The position numbers and the translations under genes were made by a program. 64,000 nt of DNA. It comes from Pseudomonas koreensis. Its GTDB lineage: Bacteria > Pseudomonadota > Gammaproteobacteria > Pseudomonadales > Pseudomonadaceae. Under the pieces are notes generated by a model that was not told where the DNA came from, ran no database searches, and saw nothing but the letters and a program-made list of their open reading frames with translations. Within the stretch, counting starts at the first letter, position 1; each line of letters begins with the position of its first letter. Of this stretch, positions 46,542 to 54,698 are shown in pieces. Location: assembly GCF_024169245.1 (NCBI RefSeq), contig NZ_JALJWP010000001.1:3349501-3413500 (forward strand). The letters run 5' to 3'.

Positions 46542-46562
46542 CCCACACAACGTTAAGACCAA

Positions 46563-49046
46563 TCAGAAATCAGCCTTCACCGACATCACAAAATTACGCG
46601 GTTCACCATAGAAATTACCAAACCCCTCGGTCCCAATAGTCGCGTAATAACGCTTGTCGAACAGGTTATTGCCGTTCAACGCCACCGACCAGGTGTCATC
46701 GATCCGATAACCAATGCGACCGTTCCAGACCGCATAACCCGCGCCATCGACATTGTCCCCGCCCAGAGGCGAAACCCGGTAGGTGCCCGTCTGCGCATTG
46801 ACACCCGCACCAATCGTCACCCGATCCAGCGGCCCGCTCAGGGCGTAATCACCCCACACACGCAACAGATGACGCGGCACGTAAGAGTTGTAGACCGCGC
46901 CATCCTGAGTCGCATCGGCGTCTTCCAGCACCTTGGTCTGGGTGTAGGTATAACCGGCCAGCAATTGCAGACGGTCAATCACTTCACCGCTGACTTCAGC
47001 TTCAAAGCCCTGGGCGCGGACCTTGCCCGAGTTGATTTGGCACGAACTGTCTTCGCAGCGCAGGTCATCCTGGGCCGCATCTTTCTGGATGGTGCGGAAC
47101 AGGTTGAACGTGGTGTTCAAGCGACCCTCGTACCACTCACCCTTGATCCCCAGCTCGTAGCTCTGGCCGATCAGCGGCTTGAGCGTGCTGCCATCGATGG
47201 TTTTGTACGAGCCTTGCGGGGTGAAGATGTCGGTGTAGCTGGCGTACGCGGTCAGGTTGTCGTTGAGGTCGTAGAGCAGGCCGGCGAACGGCGTGACCTG
47301 GCCGGATTCGGTGGACTTGGTGTTGACCTCGGTGCCTTCGCCGCGGAAGTACTGCACCGAATCGGTGTCGGATTTGTACCAGCTGACCCGGCTGCCAAGT
47401 ACCAGCGTCATCGGGTCGGCGAGTTTCAGGCGGGCGATCGAGTAAGCGCCGTATTGCTTGATGTGCATGTCCACCGGGCCGCCACGGGAGGCGTTGGCCA
47501 GGTAGTAGCTTTCATCCGGCTGCGGGATGTTGTGGTTCGGGTTGAACACGTTCTGGCGCTGTGGCAATGCTGCCACCGCGTAGAAGTCGTCCTTGTGCGA
47601 ACGGCTGGCGTTGGCGCCGACGATCAGTTCGTGCTCCTGGCCGAAGGCGTCGAATTTGCCGTCGACGTAAGCATCGAAACCGTAGTCGCGCTGATCGTAG
47701 TCATAGGTACTGCCAAGCATCAGCGTGTTGGTGGCGGTCGCGCCCAAGGGCACTGTGCCGCTCGGGAAGGAATATTCCATGTCCTGGGTGTTGCGCGAGT
47801 AGACACCGGCGACTTTCAACGACCAGTCGTCGTTGAACTGGTGTTTGACGTCGGCGAAGTAGGTGGCGCGTTTGCTGCGCTGGTTGTTCCACGAGGTGTT
47901 CAGGCAAGTGGAGCGTTTCAGGTGCAGGTCGGAGCCGTCGGCGTAGCGTGGCAGGCCGCCCCAGCACGGGGTGGCGTCGACGTCTTCATAGGCCATGCCC
48001 AGACCGAGCGTGGTGTCGGGGCTGAGATCGAAGTCCAGCGCGCCGTAGTAGATCTGGTCGCGGCGTTCAGCCACATCGTAGAAATACTGCCGGGTCTGTT
48101 GGGTGACGACAGCGCGACCACGCACGGTGCCGGCGTCGTTCAGCGGGCCGCCGGTGTCGACCTGGCCGCGGTAGTTGTCCCAGGTGCCCGCCGACAACGA
48201 CAGCTGCGTGTGCGGGGTGTCCTGGCCGCGCTTGCGCACGAAGTTGACGCCACCGGCGGTGCCGCCCGCGCCCTTCATCATGCCGGCCGCGCCACGAAGG
48301 ATTTCCACGCGGTCGTAGATGGCCATGTCGCTGTTGAAACTGTCTGCCTGCACGTAGCTGCTGCCGATGTCCAGCGGTACGCCGTCGTACTGGTACTGGC
48401 CGGTCATGCGGAAGCCGCGCGAGTAGAAATACTTGCCGCCCATGGGCGAGTCGTAAACGGTGATGCCCGGGGTCTTCTCCATCACCTGTTCGATGGTGTT
48501 GAGGTTCTGGTCGTCGAGCATCTTGCGGGTCATCACCGTGACCGACTGCGGTGTTTCCTTGAGCGAGTGCACGCCCTTGCCGATGGTCACGCCGCCGGTG
48601 GTGTAGGAGTTGCTGCCCTCGGTGGTGGCGCCGAGGCGGTTGGCGTTGACGTTGGTCGGGGCCAGTTCCATGGCACTGCCGCTGGTGGCCGGGCCGAGCA
48701 CGGTGACGGTGTTGCCGTCACGCTGATAACGGATGCCGGTGCCGCTGAGCATCGCCTTGAGTGACTCGTCGTCCTGATAGCGGCCGTTGAGGGCGCTGGA
48801 GCGCAGGCCTTGCAGGCTTTCCGGGCTGTAGACGATTTGCAGACTGGTCTGCTGACCGAGGGTCTGCAGGGCCTGGGCCAGCGGTTGGGCAGGGATGTTC
48901 AGGGTCCACTCCTGGGCCTGGACATAGGGCGCCGCTGCGAGGGTCAGTGCCAGACCCAGGCCGCTACCGGCCAGGCGAGTGCGGGTCGCGCCGTGCATCA
49001 GCAGGGCTCGAGTCAGAGGGCGAAGCATGAAACGGGATGCGGACAT
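46563..49046 (-). CDS. fpvA: FpvA, TonB-dependent ferric-pyoverdine receptor
   Basis: This 827-residue outer-membrane transducer imports ferric pyoverdine and signals through an N-terminal domain. A signal peptide runs to about residue 44 (AAPYVQAQ). An STN signalling domain spans about 46-115 (WTLNIPAQPLAQALQTLGQQTSLQIVYSPESLQG), followed by a plug with MEKTPGITVYD and a 22-strand barrel ending in ...NFVMSVKADF with terminal Phe. The STN domain means it should talk to a FpvR-type anti-sigma factor and FpvI. It lies between the NRPS/esterase genes and pvdE, as in P. aeruginosa. The receptor should be specific for the pyoverdine made here. Confidence 0.95.
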   Translation of the reverse strand: MSASRFMLRPLTRALLMHGATRTRLAGSGLGLALTLAAAPYVQAQEWTLNIPAQPLAQALQTLGQQTSLQIVYSPESLQGLRSSALNGRYQDDESLKAMLSGTGIRYQRDGNTVTVLGPATSGSAMELAPTNVNANRLGATTEGSNSYTTGGVTIGKGVHSLKETPQSVTVMTRKMLDDQNLNTIEQVMEKTPGITVYDSPMGGKYFYSRGFRMTGQYQYDGVPLDIGSSYVQADSFNSDMAIYDRVEILRGAAGMMKGAGGTAGGVNFVRKRGQDTPHTQLSLSAGTWDNYRGQVDTGGPLNDAGTVRGRAVVTQQTRQYFYDVAERRDQIYYGALDFDLSPDTTLGLGMAYEDVDATPCWGGLPRYADGSDLHLKRSTCLNTSWNNQRSKRATYFADVKHQFNDDWSLKVAGVYSRNTQDMEYSFPSGTVPLGATATNTLMLGSTYDYDQRDYGFDAYVDGKFDAFGQEHELIVGANASRSHKDDFYAVAALPQRQNVFNPNHNIPQPDESYYLANASRGGPVDMHIKQYGAYSIARLKLADPMTLVLGSRVSWYKSDTDSVQYFRGEGTEVNTKSTESGQVTPFAGLLYDLNDNLTAYASYTDIFTPQGSYKTIDGSTLKPLIGQSYELGIKGEWYEGRLNTTFNLFRTIQKDAAQDDLRCEDSSCQINSGKVRAQGFEAEVSGEVIDRLQLLAGYTYTQTKVLEDADATQDGAVYNSYVPRHLLRVWGDYALSGPLDRVTIGAGVNAQTGTYRVSPLGGDNVDGAGYAVWNGRIGYRIDDTWSVALNGNNLFDKRYYATIGTEGFGNFYGEPRNFVMSVKADF

Positions 49047-49076
49047 GAGGTTAAGACCTTGGCAGGTATAGTTGTT

Positions 49077-49098
49077 AATGGTTCTTATTCATCTCATT
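49077..49098 (-). promoter_or_regulatory. Possible Fur box before fpvA
   Basis: On the minus strand AATGAGATGAATAAGAACCATT has two AATGAG/CATT-like halves resembling Pseudomonas Fur sites. It is 31 bases before the fpvA start. No TAAAT-N16-CGT is present, so fpvA is probably not driven directly by PvdS from here. Confidence 0.35.
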
Positions 49099-49161
49099 AA
49101 GACGAGGAAGCCGCGGCAAACCGGAAAAGTTTTTTCTCCGGCTCGTTCGCGGCTGCCTTGA

Positions 49162-50811
49162 TCAGGCGGGTTGCAGTTCGCTCTGGACCTTGCCGGCCTC
49201 CATGCGCACCAGTTGATCGGCGACGTCGAAGTAACGGTCGTCGTGGGAAATCACGATGATGGTTTTGCCCAGACGCTTGAGGTCGGGCAGCAGCTCGGTA
49301 TAGAAGATCCGCCGGAAGGTCGGGTCCTGATCCGCTGCCCACTCATCGAACACCAGCACCGGTCGCTCCTCGAGCCAGGCGTTGACCAGCGCCAGGCGTT
49401 TGCGCTGGCCGGTGGACAGGTCGGTGGTGCTGAAGGCGCCGTCGCGCACGCTGACCTTGTGCGCAATCTCCAGACGTTCGAGGTAGCGGGTGGCATCCTG
49501 CGGCACTTCACGATCGCCCTGTATCAGGTCATCGAACAGGTAGTAGTCGGCAAAGATCGTGGTGAAGTTCTGCCGATAATCATCGCGGTTGACCGCAGTG
49601 ATCAGCTTGTCGTTGACACGGATTTCGCCCTCGGTCGGCGCGTACAGGCCCAGCAGCAATTTGATCAGCGTGGTTTTGCCGCAGCCGTTTTCACCGACGA
49701 TGAACACGATGTCGCCCTGTTCGATGCGCAGGTTTACCGGCCCGAGGCGGAACGGTTCGCTGCCTTCCACGGCCGGGAAGGCGTAGCGCACGTTGCGCAG
49801 TTCCAGGCTATCGACGGCGGCAGGCTTGTTGCCCTGATCCTGCAGCAACAGGTGCGGTTCCGGCGAGGAGAACTGTTCGCTGAGTTCGGCGATGCGGCGG
49901 AAGGCAATCTGTGCGCGGCTGATAATCGGCAGGGTGCTGATCAGGTGCTCCAGCGGCCCCTTCATGTACAGCAGCACCAGAACGAAACCGCTCATCACCG
50001 CTTTGTCGGCACTCGGCCACAGCGATTGCAGGGCCAGGGCCATGCCGATGACCACGAAGAACAGCATCGAGCCAAACGACTTGGCGATGACGAAGGTGTT
50101 GATCGATTTGATCTGGGTGTCGCAGATTTTCTCGGCGGTTTTCTGAATGCCGGCAACGAACATGCGCTGGCGGCGCGGGCGGTGGATGCGCAGTTCCTTG
50201 GCGCCTTCGGCAATTGCGTTGTAGTGCTTTTGCAGTTCGTCTTCGGAGTCGCGGGCGGCATAGAAACCGCGCATGCCCTTGGCCCGCGCAATCGCCTGAA
50301 TGGTGGTGCCGATGGCGATAGCGACCAGCATCATCAGGAACATCGGCCACGACAGCATGGCCAGATAGCCGAGGCAGCCAAGGGTCACGGTCATCGAAAT
50401 CGCCAACGGCGCGAAGGCGAAGGCGAAGTCGCTGATGGTGTCGACGTCGTGGGTCAGCACCGGGATCAGGCGGTGGCTGCGGTAGCGTTCGATCTGGTCG
50501 ATCGGCGCCGACAGGACTTTCTCCCCGAGCTCTTTGCGCAGTTTGGCAATGATGTGCTGGCCGACGTAGTTGGTGCCGATGTCCGACAGAATCGTGGTCA
50601 GCAGAGCGAGGGCACAGAGTCCGGCGAAGATCATCACTACCGTGCGGGTCAGGCCGTCATCGGAGTGCAGGGCGTTGTTGATGGTCGCCAGCAGCACGGT
50701 GACGCTGAGGCCGCCGAGCATGCCGAGCACGATGGAGGCCGAAACGATCAGGCGGAAGGGCTTGAGCAGGGCGAACAATTCGTTGATCGCCCCACGCGTA
50801 GGCTTGGTCAT
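49162..50811 (-). CDS. pvdE: PvdE, inner-membrane ABC exporter of the pyoverdine precursor
   Basis: This 549-residue fused ABC transporter moves the acylated ferribactin precursor from cytoplasm to periplasm. The N-terminal half has six membrane segments. The C-terminal ATPase has Walker A VGENGCGKTTL (about 385), signature LSTGQRKRLAL and Walker B VLVFDEWAADQDP. This matches the cyclic-peptide exporter (SyrD/PvdE) family in size and motifs. A PvdS-type box lies 48 bases upstream. It is followed by fpvA after about 115 bases, as in PAO1. Confidence 0.95.
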   Translation of the reverse strand: MTKPTRGAINELFALLKPFRLIVSASIVLGMLGGLSVTVLLATINNALHSDDGLTRTVVMIFAGLCALALLTTILSDIGTNYVGQHIIAKLRKELGEKVLSAPIDQIERYRSHRLIPVLTHDVDTISDFAFAFAPLAISMTVTLGCLGYLAMLSWPMFLMMLVAIAIGTTIQAIARAKGMRGFYAARDSEDELQKHYNAIAEGAKELRIHRPRRQRMFVAGIQKTAEKICDTQIKSINTFVIAKSFGSMLFFVVIGMALALQSLWPSADKAVMSGFVLVLLYMKGPLEHLISTLPIISRAQIAFRRIAELSEQFSSPEPHLLLQDQGNKPAAVDSLELRNVRYAFPAVEGSEPFRLGPVNLRIEQGDIVFIVGENGCGKTTLIKLLLGLYAPTEGEIRVNDKLITAVNRDDYRQNFTTIFADYYLFDDLIQGDREVPQDATRYLERLEIAHKVSVRDGAFSTTDLSTGQRKRLALVNAWLEERPVLVFDEWAADQDPTFRRIFYTELLPDLKRLGKTIIVISHDDRYFDVADQLVRMEAGKVQSELQPA

Positions 50812-50858
50812 GGAGGATTCCTGCTTCGATGCGGAGGGAGTGCCGGTACTTAAGGAAA

Positions 50859-50882
50859 ACGAATGGTCGCGGAGTTTCTTTA
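50859..50882 (-). promoter_or_regulatory. PvdS iron-starvation box for pvdE
   Basis: On the minus strand the site reads TAAAG-N16-CGT, one mismatch from consensus with exact spacing. It lies 48 bases before the pvdE start, between pvdO and pvdE. Confidence 0.6.
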
Positions 50883-50920
50883 AACGAGCGCAGACGGGGC
50901 TGCGCTCGTCGAAGCCAGTG

Positions 50921-51808
50921 TCAGAGGTCGCGCACTACGCGAAAGCCCAGCCAGTCGCCCTTGCTGGTCGGCCAGCTGCTGTTGCGGTTGCCGGAGCGGG
51001 AGAAGATCGGCGCCTCGCCCCAGTCGTTGCCGCGCATGACCTGGCGTTCGCAGTTTTCCTGGGTCCATGGACGACCGTCGGCGGGCACGCCGGAGTAGTC
51101 CGGGTGATAGCAGTCGGCGGTCCACTCATAGACGTTGCCGTGGGCGTCGAACACGCCAAAGGCGTTGGCCGGGAATGTGCCGGCCGGCGAGGTGAAGTTG
51201 TAGCCGTCGGCCGCGCCGTAGGTGTTGGCGTGTTTGGAGATCTGGTAATCCTTGCCTTCATCGAACGGGAACGGGAAAGGCCCGGTGCTGCCGCCACGGG
51301 CGGCGTATTCACGGATCGATTCGCTTTGCAGGCGATAGGCGTGGCCGGTCTTTTTCGACAGCCAGTCGATGTAGCCCTGGGCTTCGGCGACGTTCATGCA
51401 CACCGCCGGGTCGCGGGGCGTCTGTTTGAATTCCGGTTTGCCGGCGGTGCAGCGGCGGCCGGGGCGGTCATCGAAGTCGTAGGGCTTGTTGCCGGTTTCG
51501 CGCACATAGGCGTCCCATTCGCCCACCAGCACCTGCGAGCGGCTGATGGCGAACGGTTTGCTGAAGGTCACCGTGTGCAACGGGCCTTCATCGGGCTGAC
51601 GGCCGACTTCATCGTCCGGCGTGCCCATGGTGTAGCTGCCGGTCGGCAGCACGACCATTTCCGGGCAGTCCTTGCAATCCTTGAACACTTTGCCCGCTGC
51701 GGGCGCTGTCGCCGCCAGCGCGGTGCCGGGCAGCAGTGCCGCGCAGAGGGCGCTCAGCGCCAGTGCGGGCAGGGCTTTGGAGAGGAGTGACGCGTGAGGC
51801 TTTTTCAT
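50921..51808 (-). CDS. pvdO: PvdO, periplasmic FGE-sulfatase-fold protein
   Basis: This 295-residue periplasmic protein is needed for chromophore maturation (oxidation of dihydropyoverdine to pyoverdine in published work). A Sec signal peptide is clear (KALPALALSALCAALLPGTALA, about 1-33). The rest is a formylglycine-generating-enzyme-like domain: PEMVVLPTGSYTMGT, DDEVGRQPDEGPLHTVTF, and the C-terminal RVVRDL typical of the fold. It lies 36 bases after pvdN and is probably cotranscribed with pvdM-pvdN. In PAO1 pvdF lies between pvdE and pvdO; it is missing here. Confidence 0.95.
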   Translation of the reverse strand: MKKPHASLLSKALPALALSALCAALLPGTALAATAPAAGKVFKDCKDCPEMVVLPTGSYTMGTPDDEVGRQPDEGPLHTVTFSKPFAISRSQVLVGEWDAYVRETGNKPYDFDDRPGRRCTAGKPEFKQTPRDPAVCMNVAEAQGYIDWLSKKTGHAYRLQSESIREYAARGGSTGPFPFPFDEGKDYQISKHANTYGAADGYNFTSPAGTFPANAFGVFDAHGNVYEWTADCYHPDYSGVPADGRPWTQENCERQVMRGNDWGEAPIFSRSGNRNSSWPTSKGDWLGFRVVRDL

Positions 51809-51844
51809 GGGTCGTCTCTTTGAAAGGAAAACGGCAGTCGAGGA

Positions 51845-53131
51845 TCAGGCGCGCAGCTTGTTGCCGAGGATGTTCATGAAGCGATCCACTTCGGCTTCGC
51901 TGTTGAGCAAGCCCGGCGCGGTACGAATCACCGGCCCGACGTCGCGGCTGACCGCGTCGCAGATCACCCGGTTCTGCATCAGCCAGGCAGCCACTGCGTC
52001 GCTGTCCTGGTCCTTGATCCGGAAGAAGGTGAAACCGGCGGAAAACTGCGGATCAAGCGGGGTCACCAGTTCGATGTTGCGGTGCTCCTGCAGGCGTTGC
52101 TTGAGGTAGCTGTTGAGCTGATGAATGCGCGTCTGCACCTCGGCTTTGCCCAGTTGCAGGTGCAACTTGAAGGCTTCGTCCAGCGCCCAGCGATGTTCGA
52201 AGGCGTGGTAGCCGCCTGGGGTCATGATGGTCGAGAACGCCGTGGCCTCGGAGAAGGTCGGCACGCTGGGGCTGACGTATTTCAGTTCTTCAGTGCGGCT
52301 GCAGACGATGCCGGTGCCGCGCGGGCCGAACATCCACTTGTGCGTGCCGGCGATGAAAAAGTCGCAGTTCATCTGCGGGAAACTCAGGTCGTCGACGCCG
52401 AAACCGTGCACGCCATCGACCACATAGATCAGCCTGTCCTTGTCGTCGCGCTGACGGTTGTGCTCGTCGACCAGCCGCGAGATCTCGCTGATCGGCAGCT
52501 TCACGCCGCTGCCCGAATGCACCCAGGTCATGCCCAGCACGCGGGTCTCGGGGCGAATATTGCGGTTGATCGTGTCGAGCACCTGATCCAGAGAAATGCT
52601 CTGCGGGGTTTTGAACAGTGTGAGTTTGCGCACGCGCGTCCCGTCACGACGGTTGCGGAAATCGAGAATGTTGCGCGTCGAGTAATGCTCGTGAACCGTG
52701 GTGAGGATTTCCTGATCCGCGCGCACCTGCACGCTGCCGTAGATCATCGCCAGGCCTTCGGTGGTGCTGCCGGTCAGGGCAATCTGCCCCGGTTTGGCTT
52801 GCAGGTACTCGCCGGCCCAGTGGCGCACGTTTTCTTCGCGTTTCTCGGTGACGCCCAGATCCCAATCCATCGCCAGACCCGGATTCAGATCCAGCGCCGC
52901 GCGATGGCGTTCGATCGCGTCGCGCACCGGTTTCGGGTGCGAGGTGACCAGAAAATTGGCGAAGTGAATCGCCTGGGAATCCTGATCGAACAACTGACGC
53001 AGCTGCGCCCATTTGTCCCGCGACGCAGTCGGCACGGCAGCGATTGCCGCCGGCGCAGTGAGGCTGGCGCCCAGGGGCAGGGCGGCGGCGAGCAGGCCGG
53101 CGTGTTTCAGAAAAGTGCGGCGATCAGTCAT
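51845..53131 (-). CDS. pvdN: PvdN, periplasmic PLP-dependent enzyme
   Basis: This 428-residue Tat-exported pyridoxal-phosphate enzyme of the class V aminotransferase fold converts the glutamate side chain of the chromophore to succinamide in P. fluorescens, per published work. The Tat signal is DRRTFLKHAGLLAAALPLG, with cleavage near residue 30. The PLP lysine is in AGTHKWMFGPRGTGIV, and the cofactor aspartate in YVVDGVHGFG. Its ATG overlaps the pvdM stop by four bases, showing coupled translation. Confidence 0.95.
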   Translation of the reverse strand: MTDRRTFLKHAGLLAAALPLGASLTAPAAIAAVPTASRDKWAQLRQLFDQDSQAIHFANFLVTSHPKPVRDAIERHRAALDLNPGLAMDWDLGVTEKREENVRHWAGEYLQAKPGQIALTGSTTEGLAMIYGSVQVRADQEILTTVHEHYSTRNILDFRNRRDGTRVRKLTLFKTPQSISLDQVLDTINRNIRPETRVLGMTWVHSGSGVKLPISEISRLVDEHNRQRDDKDRLIYVVDGVHGFGVDDLSFPQMNCDFFIAGTHKWMFGPRGTGIVCSRTEELKYVSPSVPTFSEATAFSTIMTPGGYHAFEHRWALDEAFKLHLQLGKAEVQTRIHQLNSYLKQRLQEHRNIELVTPLDPQFSAGFTFFRIKDQDSDAVAAWLMQNRVICDAVSRDVGPVIRTAPGLLNSEAEVDRFMNILGNKLRA

Positions 53132-54498
53132 GGCCGGGCCACCTCCTGGCGCGACGCCAGCGCCGGTTTCGCGGCTTTCTGCACCTGGTCCCAGACGCGC
53201 ATGAAGTTGCCACCCCAGAGCTTGGCGATGTCCGCCTCGGAGTAGCCGCGCTGCAGCAGTTCGGCGGTGACGTTACGAATTTCACCGACGTTTTCCCAGC
53301 CTTTGATCCCGCCACCATCGTTGAAGTCCGAAGCGATGCCGACGTGGTCGATACCGATTTTGCGCACCGTGTAATCGATGGCATCGCCGAAATCCTTGAG
53401 GGTGGCTTTCGGTTCTTCTTCGAGGATCGCGTAGAGGCCGCTGGCGTACTGGCCGAGCTTCTGTTCCGACCAGGCAGTGATGATCGGATCGCCGGGCATC
53501 AGCGCCATGGCCAGATTGGGCAGCGGCGGCAGATCGAAGCGCGCACGCAGCGCATTGAGTTTGTCCTGGGTGCCCTGAGTCAGCGGTTTCAGGTACTGCG
53601 AGAAAGCCACGACCTGCACCACGCCGCCACTGTTCTTGATCCGTTGCAGCTCTTTGTCGCTGAGGTTGCGCGGAATATCTACGGCCGCCCGAGGCGCCGA
53701 GTGCGAGGCCACCAGCGGTGTGCGGCTGAGTTCGGCGACTTGCTCGAGGGCTTTGGTCGACATCTGCGAAACGTCGATGATCACGCCCAGATCGTTCAAG
53801 CGTTGCACCGCTTGTTTGCCGATATCCGAGAGGCCGTCGAGGGCATCGGGCGAATCATTGAAAAACGGCAGCGGCCGCGATGAGTCGGCCCAGCTGTTGT
53901 TGCCGATGTAACTGAAGCCGAACATGCGCATGCCGCGCCCGGCCCACAGGTCGAGCTTGCCCAGGTCGTTGCCCAGCGGGTAGGCGTTGAGCATGCTGAT
54001 GAAAATCGCAAACTTGCCTTCGCCGTGCAGCCGGCGGAAATCATCCGGCGTGTAGGCGATGCCGGCCTGATTGGGGAAGTCGCGGACGATCCCGGAGATG
54101 ATCTTGTAGCGCACTTCCTGCTGGTTGCGCGCCTCTTCGACGAAACCCTCGGTCGGGCGGTGCGGGGCGTTCGGGCCGTTCCACATTTCCGGCCAGCCGA
54201 ACACCGTCAGCGCCGCACCGGACAGGCGTCCGCGATTGGCCTTGACCAGATCGAACTGGCCCGAGCCATCCTTGTCGGCTTCGTGGTCGTGGCTGCCGAA
54301 ACTCAGCGGCACGGTGATGTGGCTGTCGAACGACAGCAGGCGATCCTGCAATTCGGTCGCCTGTTTCATCACCTTCACCGGGTAGCCGGGGTTGTTCCAG
54401 TAATCCCAGGCCAGAAATCCTGCGCCGGCACTGATCGCCAGGGCCAGTGGCAGGCCGATGAATAGAGCCTTTTTCCAACGCGGTTTTGTCATTGCCAT
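53128..54498 (-). CDS. pvdM: PvdM, periplasmic dipeptidase-like protein
   Basis: This 456-residue membrane-dipeptidase-family protein is required for ferribactin maturation in the periplasm. An N-terminal hydrophobic anchor (ALFIGLPLALAISAGAGFLAWDYW) is followed by the amidohydrolase-type fold with FDSHITVPLSFG (a variant of the usual HxD metal motif), LVASHSAPRAAVD and IDHVGIASDFNDGGG. It starts the pvdMNO operon. An exact PvdS box is 57 bases upstream, divergent from pvdP. Starts at 54498 and 54492 are both possible. Confidence 0.95.
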   Translation of the reverse strand: MAMTKPRWKKALFIGLPLALAISAGAGFLAWDYWNNPGYPVKVMKQATELQDRLLSFDSHITVPLSFGSHDHEADKDGSGQFDLVKANRGRLSGAALTVFGWPEMWNGPNAPHRPTEGFVEEARNQQEVRYKIISGIVRDFPNQAGIAYTPDDFRRLHGEGKFAIFISMLNAYPLGNDLGKLDLWAGRGMRMFGFSYIGNNSWADSSRPLPFFNDSPDALDGLSDIGKQAVQRLNDLGVIIDVSQMSTKALEQVAELSRTPLVASHSAPRAAVDIPRNLSDKELQRIKNSGGVVQVVAFSQYLKPLTQGTQDKLNALRARFDLPPLPNLAMALMPGDPIITAWSEQKLGQYASGLYAILEEEPKATLKDFGDAIDYTVRKIGIDHVGIASDFNDGGGIKGWENVGEIRNVTAELLQRGYSEADIAKLWGGNFMRVWDQVQKAAKPALASRQEVARP

Positions 54499-54554
54499 CT
54501 CATTCAGGTTCGCCGTCGAGGTACAGGCGCAGGGGCCTTTGCTATCTGGGAAGA

Positions 54555-54578
54555 ACGAGTGGCCCGGTGGCTAATTTA
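54555..54578 (-). promoter_or_regulatory. PvdS iron-starvation box for pvdMNO
   Basis: On the minus strand TAAAT-N16-CGT is exact, 57 bases before pvdM. Confidence 0.8.
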
Positions 54579-54629
54579 GGCGGCGTTACAAATGCCCGGT
54601 GGTGCCGTTGCGATGTTTTGCCGGCAGCG

Positions 54630-54653
54630 TAAATTTCCCCGTCGAGCAAACGT
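54630..54653 (+). promoter_or_regulatory. PvdS iron-starvation box for pvdP
   Basis: TAAAT-N16-CGT is exact in the context GCGTAAATTTCCCC, 46 bases before the chosen pvdP start. It makes a TTG start at 54660 unlikely, because that codon would lie at or near the transcription start. Confidence 0.8.
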
Positions 54654-54698
54654 TCTAGCTTGGATAAAGCCTGCTTCATGGCTGACACAGGTAGGGCA

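Noticed and set aside
46869..48764. A 631-codon plus-strand frame opposite fpvA.
   Set aside because: It is an antisense shadow of fpvA: no recognisable domain, and valine/glycine-rich composition from reversed codons.
54660..54698. A TTG start for pvdP at 54660.
   Set aside because: It lies only 7 bases after the PvdS box, where transcription should begin, and would bury the Tat motif deeper in the protein.
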